Source: a virus
Direction: 5' to 3' (one strand)
IMG/VR virus record: IMGVR_UViG_3300025168_000419
Location: 1 to 30,180 of that record
Length of the DNA stretch: 30,180 nt
A program made the position numbers and the translations under genes. The notes under the pieces are model-generated. The model did no database searches. It was not told the origin of the DNA and worked only from the letters and a program-made list of their open reading frames with translations. Every line of letters begins with the position of its first letter. The first letter of the stretch is position 1. This document shows positions 16,302 to 23,480 of this stretch, piece by piece.

Positions 16302-16332
16302 TAAATATAAGTATAATTATTCAACTACAAAA
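16302..16332 (-). promoter_or_regulatory. Bacteroidota-type promoter of the 78-aa gene
   Basis: On the minus strand TTTTG (16332-16328), 18 bases, then TATATTTA (16309-16302) resembles the Bacteroidota sigma consensus TTTG-N19-TAnnTTTG, with A instead of the last G. The start codon at 16273 lies about 28 bases downstream. The box plus flank, TATATTTACAT, is shared with the region before the gene at 27015. Confidence 0.55.
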
Positions 16333-16383
16333 CTTTTTTACAACTTTTTTTAATTTTTTTTGTTCTACCTCTGTAAATTTTTT

Positions 16384-17595
16384 TTAATAAATGTGATATT
16401 CTCCTAAACTTGGATTCTGTAATTGATAACTAACTGCATACCTCAACGCATCAATAGCGTGATTAAAATTATCTACTGGTGTTTGTGATTTCTTTTCTAA
16501 CCAACAATAGTTATTTAACTCTTTTATTAATTCTGTACTATCTTCAGTTATTACTAAATCATAATCTTGTAATAAACTAATACCAAATGTTATTGAACCT
16601 TGACCTTTGATAGCTGGTACTACATTACAATCTCTGCTTAGTTCTGTTATTAATCTTGGTTCTGCTGAATCACCTACTATTAAATTATCTGCTGCAAACT
16701 TCTTATTTAATTGTAATATCTCGCTTGTAGTTAATTTAGTTTGGTAAAAGCATAGTTGTATATAGATAACTTTATTCTCTTTGTCTATGCTTGTTTTAAC
16801 TAATGTTGAGGGGTCATTACTAAAACCATAATCTTGGCCATAAACAACTTTACCTACTTGTTTAAATTCTCCTATACTCCAATCAGTAAATATAACACCT
16901 TCAGCTTTGTCCAGCCAAGCACCTTCTATTGTATGCTTGTATCTGTTTGGTCGTCTAACCTTCATTGTTTCAATCTGCTTAATATAGCTTTCTGAAAGGT
17001 TATCAATATTATCTAAATATGTTGTGTGAATGTAAGTAGTATCTTCTTTTGTTATATTACTACCAGCAGCAACTCCTCTATCTTCAAACCAACGTTTATA
17101 AATGAAATGTTCTTTAGTTGTTGGGTTAAGAATTAATATAACTCTATTATCTTGTATTTTATTTCTTACAGATAAATCTATTTTATCAAATATATCTTCA
17201 TCATTTAATTCTTCTGCTTCATCCATTACCCAAGTAGTAATACCAGTTAATGATTTAAGATTTGCTGTCTGGTCTCCTGAGCTTGTTTTGATACCCCTAA
17301 ATATTATCTTGCTGCCATTGCCTTTATTTATTATTTCATCTTTAGTTATTTTAAACCTATCGATTAAATTTAATATTTCTAACTTTTCAATAAATTCTGG
17401 AATAATACTAATGCTTGCAGCTCTTAAAGTGAATCGCGTAAATAGTATTGTGTGACCAGCTTGGTAGGTAAGTAATAATAGTATTGAATTAACAGCAAAT
17501 GATTTACCAGAACCACGACCACCAGTCACTATAAAGTATCTAGCAAAGGATTCTTTAAATACTAAATATTTTTTATTGAGATTTAATTCTACCAA
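16384..17595 (-). CDS. terL: Terminase large subunit
   Basis: This 403-aa motor packages DNA into proheads and cuts it. The N-terminal ATPase shows Walker A GGRGSGKS at residues 25-32, Walker B VMDEAEE near 123-129 and a coupling motif LNPTT near 156-160. The C-terminal RNase H-like nuclease shows QDYG (D255), GDSAEP (D309) and HAIDALRY (D382). Length is typical. The only plausible start is TTG 17595, overlapping the small-subunit gene by 23 bases; a stop codon lies immediately upstream in frame and the next Met is far inside. No other capsid gene is adjacent, which is unusual. Confidence 0.92.
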   Translation of the reverse strand: MVELNLNKKYLVFKESFARYFIVTGGRGSGKSFAVNSILLLLTYQAGHTILFTRFTLRAASISIIPEFIEKLEILNLIDRFKITKDEIINKGNGSKIIFRGIKTSSGDQTANLKSLTGITTWVMDEAEELNDEDIFDKIDLSVRNKIQDNRVILILNPTTKEHFIYKRWFEDRGVAAGSNITKEDTTYIHTTYLDNIDNLSESYIKQIETMKVRRPNRYKHTIEGAWLDKAEGVIFTDWSIGEFKQVGKVVYGQDYGFSNDPSTLVKTSIDKENKVIYIQLCFYQTKLTTSEILQLNKKFAADNLIVGDSAEPRLITELSRDCNVVPAIKGQGSITFGISLLQDYDLVITEDSTELIKELNNYCWLEKKSQTPVDNFNHAIDALRYAVSYQLQNPSLGEYHIY

Positions 17596-17914
17596 TTACT
17601 TCTCTAAAATCAAAATTAACTTCTTCTGTAGTGTTTACATCAACAGTATCTTTTAAGTTACCGTAAGCATTATTATATATAGCATTAAAAGCATTCACAT
17701 CACCTTTTTCAATTACTTTATTAATTAAAGCTTCTGCCATTAAATATTCTTTACTTTGCCAAACTGCATCACCAGTATTAGCATCAATTTTCTTAACCAT
17801 TAAATCAAGTATCTCTCTAATGATTGTGCTTCTGTTTCTTGAACCTTTTGGTTTACCTTTAGGATTACCGCTCTGACCTTTAGTCCAGCTTTTTAAGTTT
17901 TGTTCTCTTGACAT
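17573..17914 (-). CDS. terS: Terminase small subunit-like protein (DUF5681)
   Basis: This 113-aa protein starts at ATG 17914. Its N-terminus matches the DUF5681 pattern (WTKGQSGNPKGKPKGSRNRS), a basic motif common in proteins encoded beside terminases. The rest is helical (REILDLMVKKIDANTGDAVW, EALINKVIEKGDVNAFNAIY), suiting an oligomeric DNA-recognition subunit. It overlaps terL and is preceded by an 11-bp tandem repeat that could be its binding site. Small-subunit function is inferred from position, size and the basic motif. Confidence 0.7.
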   Translation of the reverse strand: MSREQNLKSWTKGQSGNPKGKPKGSRNRSTIIREILDLMVKKIDANTGDAVWQSKEYLMAEALINKVIEKGDVNAFNAIYNNAYGNLKDTVDVNTTEEVNFDFREVIGRIKSQ

Positions 17915-17936
17915 TTTTCACTGTATTTTCACTGTA
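17915..17936. repeat. 11-bp tandem direct repeat before terS
   Basis: TTTTCACTGTA occurs twice head to tail and ends at the terS start codon. On the minus strand it reads TACAGTGAAAA twice, then ATG. Tandem short repeats beside terS are often recognition sites for the small subunit (cos/pac type), which is the working inference here. Confidence 0.7.
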
Positions 17937-17964
17937 TTTATTTAAAAACATTATTAGCTTTCTT

Positions 17965-18342
17965 TCAATTGCTTTTATTTTCTCTTTCGTATTCATATTC
18001 ATTATATAATCTTTTCATTGTATCAACTAAACCTTTTACACAAGAACCGCAGCTTGATGTTTCTCTATTTGTCTTAAATACTCTATTGTGAATCTTTAAT
18101 AGTTCTTTTTGTTCTATGTTGTTAACTATGTTTTTATTAATATGAAAGAATCCTTTTAAATATATGTATTCATTTTCAGTTAAGCATTCAGGGTTTTTGT
18201 AAGGAAACATAGAATTTAATTTAGCTTTTCTACTTTCACACCCGCAATCTTTTCCAAGTTTATCAAATATCCAATCAGTAGCTTGTTTTATTCCTGTGGC
18301 TTTTGTTATCTTTTCTACTGTATCACCTAAACCTTTACTCAT
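17965..18342 (-). CDS. Cys-pair protein upstream of terminase, function unknown
   Basis: This 125-aa protein starts at ATG 18342, overlapping the sigma-like gene by eight bases. It has two Cys pairs, CGC near residue 33 (GKDCGCESRK) and CGSC near 98 (SSCGSCVKGL), which could bind a metal together. The centre is helical (LTENEYIYLKGFFHINKNIV). Similar proteins lie just before terminase in other Bacteroidota phages as I remember them, but no function is known to me. It is likely cotranscribed with terS and terL. Confidence 0.6.
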   Translation of the reverse strand: MSKGLGDTVEKITKATGIKQATDWIFDKLGKDCGCESRKAKLNSMFPYKNPECLTENEYIYLKGFFHINKNIVNNIEQKELLKIHNRVFKTNRETSSCGSCVKGLVDTMKRLYNEYEYERENKSN

Positions 18343-18841
18343 TAATCTTTTTTTTTATTTCTTTAATACAATTGTTTATAGTTCGCCACACAACTACGTG
18401 AGATATATTAGTTGCTGCTGATAGTTTTCTAATGCTGTGGAATTTCTTTCTATATAAATTAAATAGCTTTTTATCAAACCAGTAAAATTCATTTACAATT
18501 TCATCAACTACTTTTTCAATATCAATGTAAGGTTCATTATCTGCTTCTATAATGTTTTTTAGTTCTTTATCAATTAATATATCTTTATCATTTCTAATAT
18601 TATCAATAAATAAATTTAGCATCATCTTATATATAAACGCTTTATTTAAAGAATCGTTATACAGAATATCATTAATTTTTACTTTACCATTATTTATTTT
18701 AGTATGTAAAGCAATATAAAAGTCGTGTAATAAATCTTTTGCTGGAACTTTACTGTTGCTGCTTATTTCTTCAGCCATACTTAACCAAACTCTTTCATCT
18801 CTTACTAAAATTTGTAGTATATTATCTACTTCGGAACTCAT
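18335..18841 (-). CDS. Sigma-70-like / helix-turn-helix transcription factor
   Basis: This 168-aa protein starts at ATG 18841 and overlaps its upstream neighbour by 20 bases. The N-terminal half (KDLLHDFYIALHTKI, then NKAFIYKMMLNLFIDNIRND) resembles sigma region 2. The C-terminal half (FNLYRKKFHSIRKLSAATNI, SHVVVWRTINNCIKEIKKKI) has the layout of a region-4 helix-turn-helix. The length fits an ECF-type sigma. It could direct host RNA polymerase to phage late promoters; the TATAAC-N16-CGTTTATA element inside this gene and before the head and tail operons is the natural candidate target. A DNA-binding protein of other function remains possible. Confidence 0.5.
   Translation of the reverse strand: MSSEVDNILQILVRDERVWLSMAEEISSNSKVPAKDLLHDFYIALHTKINNGKVKINDILYNDSLNKAFIYKMMLNLFIDNIRNDKDILIDKELKNIIEADNEPYIDIEKVVDEIVNEFYWFDKKLFNLYRKKFHSIRKLSAATNISHVVVWRTINNCIKEIKKKINE
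18632..18661 (-). promoter_or_regulatory. Putative late promoter/operator inside the sigma-like gene
   Basis: The minus strand has TATAAC-N16-CGTTTATA, embedded in the codons for YNDSLNKAFIYK. It matches the tail-operon copy in both boxes, in spacing and in much of the spacer. A transcript from here would carry the 125-aa gene, terS and terL, so the terminase unit would be expressed together with head and tail units. Coding constraint makes the close match more notable. Confidence 0.5.
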
Positions 18842-19172
18842 CTAATTCTAATAAAATATTTACAAAGTCATCATACTTTAAAGAAATATAATCATCTTCA
18901 AAGTTTTTAGTAAATACAACGACAGGTGTTTTTAAAGTTCCTCTTGCATCTCCTTTACTTTGTTCCAGTGCCTTCCAGATGTTTAGTTTCTCTTGGTTCT
19001 TACATTCCCAACTATATTCAGATAGTATGCCGCTTGTTGTTAGAATGTCTCCTTTTATACTTAGGCCGCCACTGTTTGGTGTTCTTCTTATATTGGTATC
19101 AAATTTCTTAGCAAGATCTTTAGCAATTTTTAGCTCAAATCTTTTACCTTTTTGATTTGCGTTTAAACTCAT
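18822..19172 (-). CDS. PD-(D/E)XK nuclease, Holliday-junction-resolvase-like
   Basis: This 116-aa protein starts at ATG 19172 (ATGA with the 53-aa gene). The fold signature is visible: FE near residue 13 in a first helix, RRTPNSGGLSIKGDIL with the active-site D near 42, and E-C-K near 54-56 (YSWECKN), then a helix and VVVFTKN. Small archaeal-Hjc/RusA-like nucleases of this layout resolve branched DNA before packaging. Its location between replication and terminase genes supports that role. A restriction-like nuclease is the alternative. Confidence 0.65.
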   Translation of the reverse strand: MSLNANQKGKRFELKIAKDLAKKFDTNIRRTPNSGGLSIKGDILTTSGILSEYSWECKNQEKLNIWKALEQSKGDARGTLKTPVVVFTKNFEDDYISLKYDDFVNILLELDEFRSR

Positions 19173-19330
19173 ATTTTTTGAAAATGTTTTCTAATTACTT
19201 TGCCTAGTTCAGCATCGTTAGGATATAGCCGACACAAGAAATTAATACCATACTCAGCAGGAGTATTAGCACTAATATAATGCGAGTCCTTTGTTTGTCT
19301 ATATTCATTTAATGTTCTTTTTTTACTCAT
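19169..19330 (-). CDS. 53-aa basic protein, function unknown
   Basis: ATG 19330 to a TGA that overlaps the next start (ATGA). The peptide begins MSKKRTLNEYRQTKDSHYIS and ends with a basic helix (AELGKVIRKHFQKI). It has one Cys and no recognised motif. Overlaps on both sides place it inside the early operon. Confidence 0.6.
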   Translation of the reverse strand: MSKKRTLNEYRQTKDSHYISANTPAEYGINFLCRLYPNDAELGKVIRKHFQKI

Positions 19331-19412
19331 TGTAAAGTAAATATATTATAAAAGCTCCAGTTGCAAAACTTAATAAATGTGTGATTATAATAATTAATAA
19401 TACCCCGTTCAT
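19323..19412 (-). CDS. 29-aa single-pass membrane peptide
   Basis: ATG 19412 overlaps the preceding stop (ATGA), and its own end overlaps the next start by eight bases. Nearly the entire peptide is a hydrophobic helix (MNGVLLIIIITHLLSFATGA...) with a short polar end. Such micropeptides can act as superinfection-exclusion or membrane-perturbing factors, but function here is unknown. The double coupling argues that it is translated. Confidence 0.5.
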   Translation of the reverse strand: MNGVLLIIIITHLLSFATGAFIIYLLYNE

Positions 19413-19672
19413 TTTTTAAAAGTATTAAATTTTTTCTTAAGTTCAGCAGTTTCTTTATATGCTTTTACATTTTGCATTGTTAATAATGTTTGTTTGTTTT
19501 TCATTTCATCAATCATTAATCTAAGCTCTAACATACACTTTAAGCTGTCTTGCAGCGTTTCTACCGCATCTAATTTGCTTTGTGTTACTTTACCCACTTT
19601 TAAACCTTCTTGTGCCTTTAAAAGTAATATTTCTAATTTGTTTTTTGTAATTGTATAATCTAAATCTGTCAT
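19409..19672 (-). CDS. 87-aa coiled-coil protein, function unknown
   Basis: ATG 19672 (ATGA with the upstream gene). The sequence is almost entirely helical with heptad-like spacing (ITKNKLEILLLKAQEGLK, LQDSLKCMLELRLMIDEMKN). It ends with a Lys/Phe-rich tail. It lies between the helicase-linked 79-aa gene and small membrane peptide. No domain is recognised; a replication accessory role is only positional inference. Confidence 0.6.
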   Translation of the reverse strand: MTDLDYTITKNKLEILLLKAQEGLKVGKVTQSKLDAVETLQDSLKCMLELRLMIDEMKNKQTLLTMQNVKAYKETAELKKKFNTFKK

Positions 19673-19908
19673 TGTTTTAAATCTTCAGAGTATAACAATT
19701 CATCACCTAACTTTTTATCTAGTGATTTTATTGTTCTGTAAATTTCTATGCTTTTTCTTTTAACTTCTTCTTTTTCTGCTTTTGTAGAATCAGTTCCTAA
19801 GTGCGCATATAAACTACAATCAATCTCAAGTAATTTATCTATTTTTTGTTTATCAGTCCAAGTTTTAAACTCCATAAACTTTTGTATGTCTTCATATTTA
19901 TATCTCAT
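19669..19908 (-). CDS. 79-aa helical protein beside the ATPase gene
   Basis: ATG 19908 overlaps the stop of the ATPase gene (ATGA). It begins MRYKYEDIQKFMEFKTWTDK and is charged and helical throughout, with no Cys cluster, membrane segment or catalytic motif. Tight coupling to the RecA/DnaB-like ATPase suggests a partner of that protein, perhaps a loader or modulator. I do not recognise the family. Confidence 0.6.
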   Translation of the reverse strand: MRYKYEDIQKFMEFKTWTDKQKIDKLLEIDCSLYAHLGTDSTKAEKEEVKRKSIEIYRTIKSLDKKLGDELLYSEDLKQ

Positions 19909-20762
19909 TGTTTTTGTTTTAATACGTTATTACCACCAATTGTAAAACCTAACCCACCATTATAATCAAAACATAACGGCTTATCTAAAGTTGGTGTTCC
20001 CCCAGTTTCTTTGTCTTTTATTTTTTCTACTCTTACTTGTGTCATCATCCAGCTTTCAGGTGAATTAATAAACCTATGTATCGAAAGAAAAGAATCGCAG
20101 CGATTCGCGAAAACTTGACCTCCCTCAACATCTGATTTTCTTGGTGGTTGTATATAACCAGCATATTCGTGATTTGGTGGATAAACCCTTCTTGCTGCCT
20201 CTGTCATTGGGTGTGTCATTATATATATTGATTTACCTGTTGTGTTGCAAAAATCTCTTATATCATTGCATATTAAATAATTACGTTCATATTGGTTAAC
20301 TCTTCTATCGTGGTTTAAACCTGTAAAGGGGTCAAGAGCAAATGAATCGCAATTACTTTGTTTAAATATCTTTAATAAATCTTTATGGTTATACATTTTT
20401 TTATTACTAACAAACGTAAACCAATCAGAAATTTTATTATTGTATTTATCAATTTTATCTTTACTCAATTCATTTAATTTACATTGTGCATACATTTGTA
20501 TTAAATCTCTTGTTAATTGTCCAGAACTATTTTCACCAGACCAAATACACCATTTAACATTGTGTTTAATACTTAAGCATAAAAAGTACCATAACATAAA
20601 AAAAGTTTTACCTACGTTGTCAAGTCCTACAATTACTGTAAAGCTGCCACGCTTATGAACATACCACTTATCAAACTCGTTACCAATTTCTAAACCACTT
20701 TTAATTTTACCTTCTTTAAAAGCGTATAGGTATTTTAAATTATCTTCTTTATTAACTATCAC
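19905..20762 (-). CDS. RecA/DnaB-like ATPase (replicative helicase or Sak4-type)
   Basis: 285 aa from a GTG start at 20762 (GTGA overlap). Walker A is GLDNVGKT near residues 46-53 and a Walker B-like strand is SFALDPF near 140. A later strand YIMTHP followed by a motif region EGGQVFANRCDSFLSIHR resembles DnaB helicase motif H4/arginine-loop areas. There is no N-terminal DnaB domain, so this is a RecA-core-only protein. It could unwind the phage replication fork with host DnaG, or act in recombination like Sak4. No phage DNA polymerase or primase is visible, so host replication proteins must be used. Confidence 0.7.
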   Translation of the reverse strand: MIVNKEDNLKYLYAFKEGKIKSGLEIGNEFDKWYVHKRGSFTVIVGLDNVGKTFFMLWYFLCLSIKHNVKWCIWSGENSSGQLTRDLIQMYAQCKLNELSKDKIDKYNNKISDWFTFVSNKKMYNHKDLLKIFKQSNCDSFALDPFTGLNHDRRVNQYERNYLICNDIRDFCNTTGKSIYIMTHPMTEAARRVYPPNHEYAGYIQPPRKSDVEGGQVFANRCDSFLSIHRFINSPESWMMTQVRVEKIKDKETGGTPTLDKPLCFDYNGGLGFTIGGNNVLKQKQ

Positions 20763-21139
20763 TTTATAAATGTTGTAGTTAAATAAGGGTCTTTAAATTT
20801 TACACCTTCTTCTTTCTCTTTCTCTTTTACTTTCTCTTCTACTTCTACTTGTTGCTTAGGGGCTTGCTTAGGGGCTTGCTTAGGGGCTTGCTTAGGGGCT
20901 TTACATAGGTTGTCACCTGTTTTTGTTTCATAACCTTTTACTTGGCTATCAATACTATTAGTTTGACTTATATAAGCAAATTTTGCCATACCTTTTAGAT
21001 TAATAGGTTTTACACCTAAAAACTGTCTATTAAGTAATGCTTCAATAAATTGTAATTTGTCTTTATCTTTTTCTAATTCGTTATAAACATCGTAATAACT
21101 TCTAAAAAAATTAAAACCTTTTCGTTTTGTTAGTTTCAT
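20759..21139 (-). CDS. DUF6291-like protein with (APKQ)4 tail
   Basis: This 126-aa protein starts at ATG 21139, coupled by ATGA to the gene upstream and by GTGA to the ATPase downstream. Residues 1-75 (KGFNFFRSYYDVYNELEKDK, then FIEALLNRQFLGVKPINLKG) resemble the DUF6291 domain found near phage replication initiators. Residues about 81-97 are four exact APKQ repeats, followed by a Glu/Lys-rich segment. A helicase-loader or initiation role is plausible by context. The repeat probably forms a flexible linker. Confidence 0.6.
   Translation of the reverse strand: MKLTKRKGFNFFRSYYDVYNELEKDKDKLQFIEALLNRQFLGVKPINLKGMAKFAYISQTNSIDSQVKGYETKTGDNLCKAPKQAPKQAPKQAPKQQVEVEEKVKEKEKEEGVKFKDPYLTTTFIK
20852..20899. 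repeat. Four exact 12-bp tandem repeats (APKQ-coding)
   Basis: The unit TTGCTTAGGGGC is repeated four times without mismatch. On the minus strand it encodes APKQ, in frame, in the linker of the DUF6291-like protein. The lack of silent variation suggests recent slippage expansion, so copy number may vary between related phages. Confidence 0.95.
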
Positions 21140-22344
21140 AATTCAGATTCTATTTTTCTTTTATATTTAATTGATTTATATTTTTCGTATGCTTCAGATT
21201 TAGGTTGTGTTTGACCTAATCCTTTACAATAGTAATCGTTTCTTAAAATACATCTAACCATTCTTTTCCAAGATGGAGCCCAACATTTTACTTCTAAATC
21301 GTGTGGAGCTTCATCAGGTATTTTTTTATACCCTCTTTTTTTCCATCCAACTATAAACTTTTTAAATTTTTCTTTATAATGACTTTGCATTTTATTTGGT
21401 AATGATTTAAGTAAATAATTACAATAACTCTCCCAAGTGTGATTATTTGGTTTTGTAACATTATTATAACCATTAATATTACCTTTTTCATTAATGTACA
21501 GTGACCCACTATTAACACCGCTAACTCTATTTAAAAGTTTATACCAAGTATCACTTTCTAAAATATGATACAACCACAATCCTCTTTTTTGGTCATCACC
21601 ATAAGGTTGACATAATCTTTGATTACTTAGTTTAACACCTGCCATTGTCATTAAATCATAAATTTTATTATGACATAAGTTTTTATATTTTGAGTGAAAA
21701 ATCCATATATCTTCAGTTCTCCAATCATATATAGGGTAAACATTAAATAAGGTTTTATTTAGTTTTGTAGTCCATTTATAATTATTGTGTGTAAGATTTT
21801 TTTTATTAGATGTTATCGCCCTATATCTATGTAAACTTTCATCAGACCTTATTCCAATAAACCCAGCAGTTAATTTATCTTTAGCATACCATTTACCAAA
21901 TAAAACCATAAATTCTTCAAATTCCATTTTAGGAACATAAAAATCATATTGAGATAAATTACTTGCTTTATCTGGTTTATCTCTTACCCAAATATTTTTA
22001 TTTTCTTCATCCCAACAAATCCATTTTGGTTGAAAATCACTAACAGCATTTCTTAATAATAACTCACCACAAAACCAATGTAAATCAATATTATCTTTGT
22101 ATTTTTCTATTATTTCTTCAATATGTTCTATTGTATTTTTATATTGAGCTTCTAAATCTATTATTAATAATCCAACCTTTTTATTTCTTTTTTTTGCTTC
22201 TTCTAAAACTAAATGTGTCATAACTGTTGAATCTTTGCCACCAGAAAAACTTATATAGAGTTTTTCAAAATCATTAAAAATTTTAGCTATTCTTTCTTTT
22301 GATGCTTCTAAAACATTTTTATTTATGTAAAATTTTGTTGCCAT
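21136..22344 (-). CDS. PAPS reductase-family protein (DUF3440, IbrA-like)
   Basis: This 402-aa protein starts at ATG 22344, two bases after the ParB-like gene. The PP-loop SGGKDS lies at residues 34-39, as in adenylyl-PPi-using enzymes such as PAPS reductase and DndC. Further family-like features are AGFIGIRSDESLHRY near 160-175, YPIYDWRTEDIWIF near 205 and QRLCQPYGDDQKRGLWLYH near 245. The C-terminal part corresponds to DUF3440. IbrA of Escherichia coli has this architecture and works with the ParB-like IbrB. The exact reaction is unknown; nucleic-acid or nucleotide modification and transcriptional regulation are both candidates. Confidence 0.8.
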   Translation of the reverse strand: MATKFYINKNVLEASKERIAKIFNDFEKLYISFSGGKDSTVMTHLVLEEAKKRNKKVGLLIIDLEAQYKNTIEHIEEIIEKYKDNIDLHWFCGELLLRNAVSDFQPKWICWDEENKNIWVRDKPDKASNLSQYDFYVPKMEFEEFMVLFGKWYAKDKLTAGFIGIRSDESLHRYRAITSNKKNLTHNNYKWTTKLNKTLFNVYPIYDWRTEDIWIFHSKYKNLCHNKIYDLMTMAGVKLSNQRLCQPYGDDQKRGLWLYHILESDTWYKLLNRVSGVNSGSLYINEKGNINGYNNVTKPNNHTWESYCNYLLKSLPNKMQSHYKEKFKKFIVGWKKRGYKKIPDEAPHDLEVKCWAPSWKRMVRCILRNDYYCKGLGQTQPKSEAYEKYKSIKYKRKIESEL

Positions 22345-22346
22345 AA

Positions 22347-23480
22347 TTAATATAATTCAATTTGTCTATTAATATTTAAACCTTCTTCTATATTTACTTT
22401 TGATAAATTATTTTTATCTAACCATATATTTAAATATTTATCAGCTATTTTATTAGCTGTGTTTTGTTCTTCTACATTTAATTTACCCCAAGCAGTAGAA
22501 TATTTTGAAGGAACACCAGAAGATATACAAACTGCAGCTTGACCTAACCAAGCAATTCTATTCATTGCTTTATTTGTTAGGTAATGTTCACAACTGTATT
22601 TCCATTCATTTATAACTCTATTTAAAGCATCACTAAATAATTTTTCATTTGTCATTATTTCAATAAACTTTTGTTCACAATCTTTATGTGATAAGTTTTC
22701 TAATTTACTTTTATAAAAACCAGCTTTATAACATTCCCATTTATTGTAAGTGTGAAAAATTCTTTCTTTATCATCTTCAAGTGGTATCTTATATAAGTCA
22801 ATAACATCACTTACATCATCAGTCAATAATTCGTAATTAGTTTCTATATAATCAGATGATTCCCAAGCTTGTGAAAAATCTTTATCATTAAATAAATGTT
22901 CTAATCCACTTACTTGGCATAATCTTAAAACTTCTTCTTCATCCATTCCTAATTGTTTTGATATTCTTTTATTTGTCCAGTTCCTGTTTTTTAATTCAAT
23001 AACTATCTCACTCATTGCATTTACTTGATGCTTACCTCTCGCTCTATTGTGCCTTATTGTTGAAGCAATTCTGTCATTTTTACTTGATTGTTCTTTTCTT
23101 ATGTTAACAACAGGTAAATAACCATTAATTCTTTTATTTATAATTTTTGATTCCTTACCAACTCTATTTCTATGAAAACCATCAATAACTTCAATTTTAT
23201 TTTTTTCGTGATTATCCCAAGTGACGATTGGTTGTGTATAACCATCATTCATTATTGAAACTTCTAAAAGCTCCATTTCAGGTGGTGCTACTTTGTTTGG
23301 GTTGTAATCATTTGAAACTACATCCTCAGATTTAACCCAAGAAACATAATCTACAGGTTCATTTTTAAAAGGACTATTTTGATGTAAAAAAAATTTAACA
23401 TCGTTTATATATTTAACCTTTTCATCAAATATTAAATTATCTAATTCTTTTTTTATTTTGTTTTTAATTTTATCATTCAT
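22347..23480 (-). CDS. ParB-like nuclease-domain protein (IbrB-like)
   Basis: About 377 aa. ATG 23480 overlaps the HTH gene by eight bases and is preferred; an in-frame ATG at 23528 would overlap 56 bases. The ParB/sulfiredoxin-like fold is shown by NPNKVAPPEMELLEVSIMND, then TQPIV and VIDGFHRNRVGKE with DGFHR at 100-104. A helix-turn-helix-like section follows (NWTNKRISKQLGMDEEEVLR), as in ParB. The remaining 190 residues are helical. Together with the next gene it forms an IbrB/IbrA-like pair. ParB-fold proteins can bind CTP or act as nucleases; neither is shown here. Confidence 0.75.
   Translation of the reverse strand: MNDKIKNKIKKELDNLIFDEKVKYINDVKFFLHQNSPFKNEPVDYVSWVKSEDVVSNDYNPNKVAPPEMELLEVSIMNDGYTQPIVTWDNHEKNKIEVIDGFHRNRVGKESKIINKRINGYLPVVNIRKEQSSKNDRIASTIRHNRARGKHQVNAMSEIVIELKNRNWTNKRISKQLGMDEEEVLRLCQVSGLEHLFNDKDFSQAWESSDYIETNYELLTDDVSDVIDLYKIPLEDDKERIFHTYNKWECYKAGFYKSKLENLSHKDCEQKFIEIMTNEKLFSDALNRVINEWKYSCEHYLTNKAMNRIAWLGQAAVCISSGVPSKYSTAWGKLNVEEQNTANKIADKYLNIWLDKNNLSKVNIEEGLNINRQIELY

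Noticed and set aside
16274-16324. N-terminal extension of the 78-aa protein from ATG 16324
   Set aside because: The extension overlaps the promoter-like box and an A-rich leader, and its Tyr/Ile/Asn/Lys-only composition is what AT-rich non-coding DNA encodes.
19330-19370. TTG-N18-TATATTTA promoter-like sequence before the 53-aa gene
   Set aside because: It is inside the 29-aa peptide gene and only about ten bases from the next ATG, leaving little room for a leader; AT-rich chance match is likely.
20852-20899. CRISPR-like array
   Set aside because: Units are 12 bp, contiguous without spacers, and in frame in a protein.
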